DNA from: Halobaculum sp. XH14
Lineage (GTDB): Archaea; Halobacteriota; Halobacteria; Halobacteriales; Haloferacaceae
Direction: 5' to 3'
Length of the DNA: 64,000 bases
NCBI RefSeq assembly: GCF_032116555.1
Contig: NZ_CP134949.1
Span: 1,674,001 to 1,738,000 of the forward strand
Below, piece after piece: positions 62,114 to 64,000 of the stretch. The first letter of the stretch is position 1, and the number at the start of each line of letters is the position of its first letter. Under the pieces are notes generated by a model. It was not told the DNA's origin, did no database searches, and worked only from the letters and a program-made list of their open reading frames with translations. A program made the position numbers and the translations under genes.

Positions 62114-62944
62114 ATGAGCGACGATCAGGCCGCCGACCCCGTCGCGGGCGGTCGGCGCTACAGCCCCGACGCCGACCACGCGTTCCCGGACGAGAAGCTG
62201 AACGAGGTGCTCGCGGCGCTCCGCGACGACCCGGAGATCCACACCTACCTCCGCGCACAGAACGTCAACGCAGTCACCCGAAAGGGGTACAACGACCACG
62301 GCGCGAAACACATCGAGATCGTCCGCAACCACGCGCTCCGGCTGTACGACCTGCTGAAACGGGGTGGCGTCGAGTTCAACGGCGCCGCCGAGCAGGGGCT
62401 CGCGGAGGCCGACGAGGCCGTTATCATCGCGCTCGCCGCGACCCTCCACGACATCGGCCACGTCGTCCACCGCGACGAGCACGCCTACTACTCCATCCCG
62501 CTCGCGGCCGACGTGCTCGACAGGTTCCTCGCCGACTTCTACGACACCTCCGAGGCGGTGCGGATGAAGGGCGAGGTGCTCCACGCCATCCTCTGTCACC
62601 ACACCGAGGAGGACCCCCTGACCCGCGAGGCCGGCGTCATCCGCGTCGCCGACGGACTCGACATGGAGCAGGGACGCTCGCGCATGCCCTACGAGAAGGG
62701 CGGGCGCGGCATCAACACGCTCTCCTCGCAGGCGATCCGTCGCGTCGAACTGAAACCGGGGTCGGCCGCCGGCGAGGACGCGCCGGTGCTCGTCGACATC
62801 GAGATGGTCAACGCCGCCGGCGTCTACCAGGTCGACAACCTCCTGAAGGCGAAGCTCCGGGACTCGCTCATCGACGAGTACGTCCGCATCGTCGCCATCA
62901 ACAGCAAGGCGGACGACCAGCTCGTCGAGCGCATCGAACTCTAG
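62114..62944 (+). CDS. HD-domain phosphohydrolase
   Basis: A 276-residue metal-dependent phosphohydrolase: NDHGAKHIEIVRNHALRLYD, then ALAATLHDIGHVVHRDEHAY (the HD pair), ILCHHTEED and RVADGLDMEQGR. It is not a close relative of the two SAMHD1-like genes at 20-24 kb. No GAF, PAS or response-regulator domain is attached. Start ATG at MSDDQA; the upstream in-frame codons lie inside the promoter. Confidence 0.9.
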   Translation: MSDDQAADPVAGGRRYSPDADHAFPDEKLNEVLAALRDDPEIHTYLRAQNVNAVTRKGYNDHGAKHIEIVRNHALRLYDLLKRGGVEFNGAAEQGLAEADEAVIIALAATLHDIGHVVHRDEHAYYSIPLAADVLDRFLADFYDTSEAVRMKGEVLHAILCHHTEEDPLTREAGVIRVADGLDMEQGRSRMPYEKGGRGINTLSSQAIRRVELKPGSAAGEDAPVLVDIEMVNAAGVYQVDNLLKAKLRDSLIDEYVRIVAINSKADDQLVERIEL

Positions 62945-63019
62945 GCGTCCCTCGCTGCCGACTTCGAGACGCTTTTGAACGCGGAAGCGGTGTTTCGAAC
63001 CGAAAGGGGATAGCCTCAG

Positions 63020-64000
63020 GTGGCACGCTTTGGCAACTCCGTCGCGCTCCTCCGGGACAGGGAGTTCGCGGCGCTCGCGGGGACCGCGTTCGCGCGCAGT
63101 CAGGCGTACTCGACGATCCTCATCGCGCTCGCGCTGTACGCGGAAACGTTCGGCACGACGGGGTTCATCGAGGGGCTGTTCGGGACCGCGTTCGCGCTGG
63201 TCCAGCTCGCCATCGTGCTCCCGCTCGGGCGGAAGGTGGACACGGGCAACGCGAAGCGCTACCTGCTCGCCGGCTTTCTCGTCAACGTGGCGACGTTCCT
63301 CGGGTTCATGCTCGTCCAGAGCCCCGAGCACGTCATCCTCGTCCGGATGGTCCAGGGGCTCGGCGCGTCGATGCTCTGGATCACCGGCGCGACGATCATC
63401 GGCGAGATCAGCCCGGACGGGGAGCGGGGCCGCTGGCTCGGCTCGTACAACCAGTTCGCGTCGTTCTCGTCGCTCGCGGGCGACCTGCTCGGCGGCTACC
63501 TGCTGTACGCGTACGGCTTCACCGAGACGTACCTGGTCCTCACGCTCATCACGCTCGGAACGTTCGTCCTCGTCTACGCGTTCCTCCGCGACAACCCCGG
63601 CGGGCGAAAGGACCCGGAGGAGGCGGGCGGACTGGAGACGTTCCGCTCGCTCATCGACCTCGGCATGTTGCGCGCGCTCGTCACGTTCCGATTCACCTTC
63701 AGCGTCGGGAAGATGGCGGTGATCATCTTTCTCCCCATCTACGCGAGGACGGAGTTCGGCATCTCCGCGTTCGCCATCGGCTGGATCATGGCCGGCGGGA
63801 AGCTGACGAAGGCGCTCACCCAGGGGTTCGTCGGCAACCTCACCGACCGACTCGGGCGGAAACACTACTTCGTCGCCGTCGGCGCGCTGCTGTACGGGCT
63901 GGGAACGGCCGCCATCCCGCTCGCGAGCTACTTCGAGGGGTCGGTCGCGCCGGTCGAGATCTCGTATCTGGGCGACACGCAGGTGCTCGGCGGGGCCTTC
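63020..64000 (+). CDS. MFS transporter (truncated at window edge)
   Basis: A partial protein of 327 residues from a GTG start to the window end. The MFS signature loop is visible (GRKVDTGNAKRY) between the second and third membrane segments, and a central cytoplasmic loop (DNPGGRKDPEEAGGLETFRS) separates two six-helix halves. A GGTGGCA sequence at the start suggests an SD overlapping the GTG. The substrate is unknown. The rest of the gene lies beyond the window. Confidence 0.88.
   Translation, partial: MARFGNSVALLRDREFAALAGTAFARSQAYSTILIALALYAETFGTTGFIEGLFGTAFALVQLAIVLPLGRKVDTGNAKRYLLAGFLVNVATFLGFMLVQSPEHVILVRMVQGLGASMLWITGATIIGEISPDGERGRWLGSYNQFASFSSLAGDLLGGYLLYAYGFTETYLVLTLITLGTFVLVYAFLRDNPGGRKDPEEAGGLETFRSLIDLGMLRALVTFRFTFSVGKMAVIIFLPIYARTEFGISAFAIGWIMAGGKLTKALTQGFVGNLTDRLGRKHYFVAVGALLYGLGTAAIPLASYFEGSVAPVEISYLGDTQVLGGAF

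Noticed and set aside
61868-63865. Long open frame of about 665 codons on the minus strand, antisense to the HD and MFS genes
   Set aside because: It is antisense to two clear genes, has the Arg/Glu/Asp-rich composition of shadow frames in GC-rich DNA, and has no recognisable domain.
1-64000. CRISPR arrays, rRNA genes, insertion sequences, integrases
   Set aside because: None found by reading for regular spacers, rRNA core sequences, transposase-like proteins or terminal inverted repeats with duplications.

Overview
This 64 kb window is a piece of a haloarchaeal main chromosome. The evidence is a very high GC content, strongly acidic predicted proteins rich in Asp/Glu, archaeal TATA boxes placed 20-30 nt before start codons (leaderless genes), tRNA genes without an encoded CCA, and archaeal housekeeping genes (S17e, L21e, Rpo4, S15, S3Ae, eIF-1A, KEOPS Pcc1). 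Gene content and order recall Haloferacales genomes, but the genus cannot be fixed from the sequence alone. There is no rRNA operon, CRISPR array, transposase or integrase. Almost everything is single-copy core or soft-core chromosome.

Left part (1-25.6 kb): S17e and a DUF63 membrane protein; a short-chain dehydrogenase; an acyl-CoA carboxylase system (PccA, PccB, PccX) whose genes are separated by a cytochrome P450 and a Bat-type HTH regulator; a two-gene unit of a PfkB sugar kinase and a ribose-1,5-bisphosphate isomerase, which fits the non-carboxylating pentose bisphosphate route for nucleoside ribose; an AMP-forming acyl-CoA synthetase; two tandem MetE-fold genes; the conserved L21e-Rpo4-DUF655-KsgA-HemK2 cluster with an MscS channel inserted; an amidohydrolase; two paralogous HD phosphohydrolases that share a perfect 110-bp block and flank a secreted GH5 glycosidase; an Lrp regulator and an inositol-monophosphatase-like enzyme.

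Middle part (25.6-46.3 kb): small unknown proteins, tRNA-Leu(CAA), a DUF309 protein, an aspartoacylase-like enzyme, eIF-1A, and a TrmB-type sugar regulator whose own promoter carries an exact match to the TrmB consensus next to a perfect 20-bp palindrome. Then come a PAC2 protein, mechanosensitive channels, dodecin, a split two-gene membrane protein, a drug/metabolite exporter divergent from an Lrp regulator with candidate operators, an IscA-type Fe-S protein, hisD, a CDP-alcohol phosphatidyltransferase, a cupredoxin lipoprotein, the S15-RecJ-like-Pcc1-S3Ae operon with a long structured leader, a fused paralogue of the split membrane protein, and tRNA-Ala(GGC).

Right part (46.4-64 kb): stress or membrane proteins (DUF389, DUF1269, DUF308), a CinA-like protein, and a seven-gene type IV pilus operon reading leftwards (PilB ATPase, PilC platform, then five proteins with pilin-like N termini, most of them overlapping), facing a large convergent pilin-like protein with calcium-binding loops. 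After it lie tRNA-Arg(CCT) with an inverted copy of its own 3' end just downstream, TatA, a third HD-domain protein and a truncated MFS transporter.

The most distinctive observations are the probable TrmB autoregulatory site with its adjacent palindrome, the kinase-isomerase pair with the catalytic Cys and Asp conserved, the homogenised HD paralogues, the split-versus-fused membrane protein family, the MAM-like adhesion domain carried by a pilus-operon subunit, and the tRNA-Arg inverted repeat.
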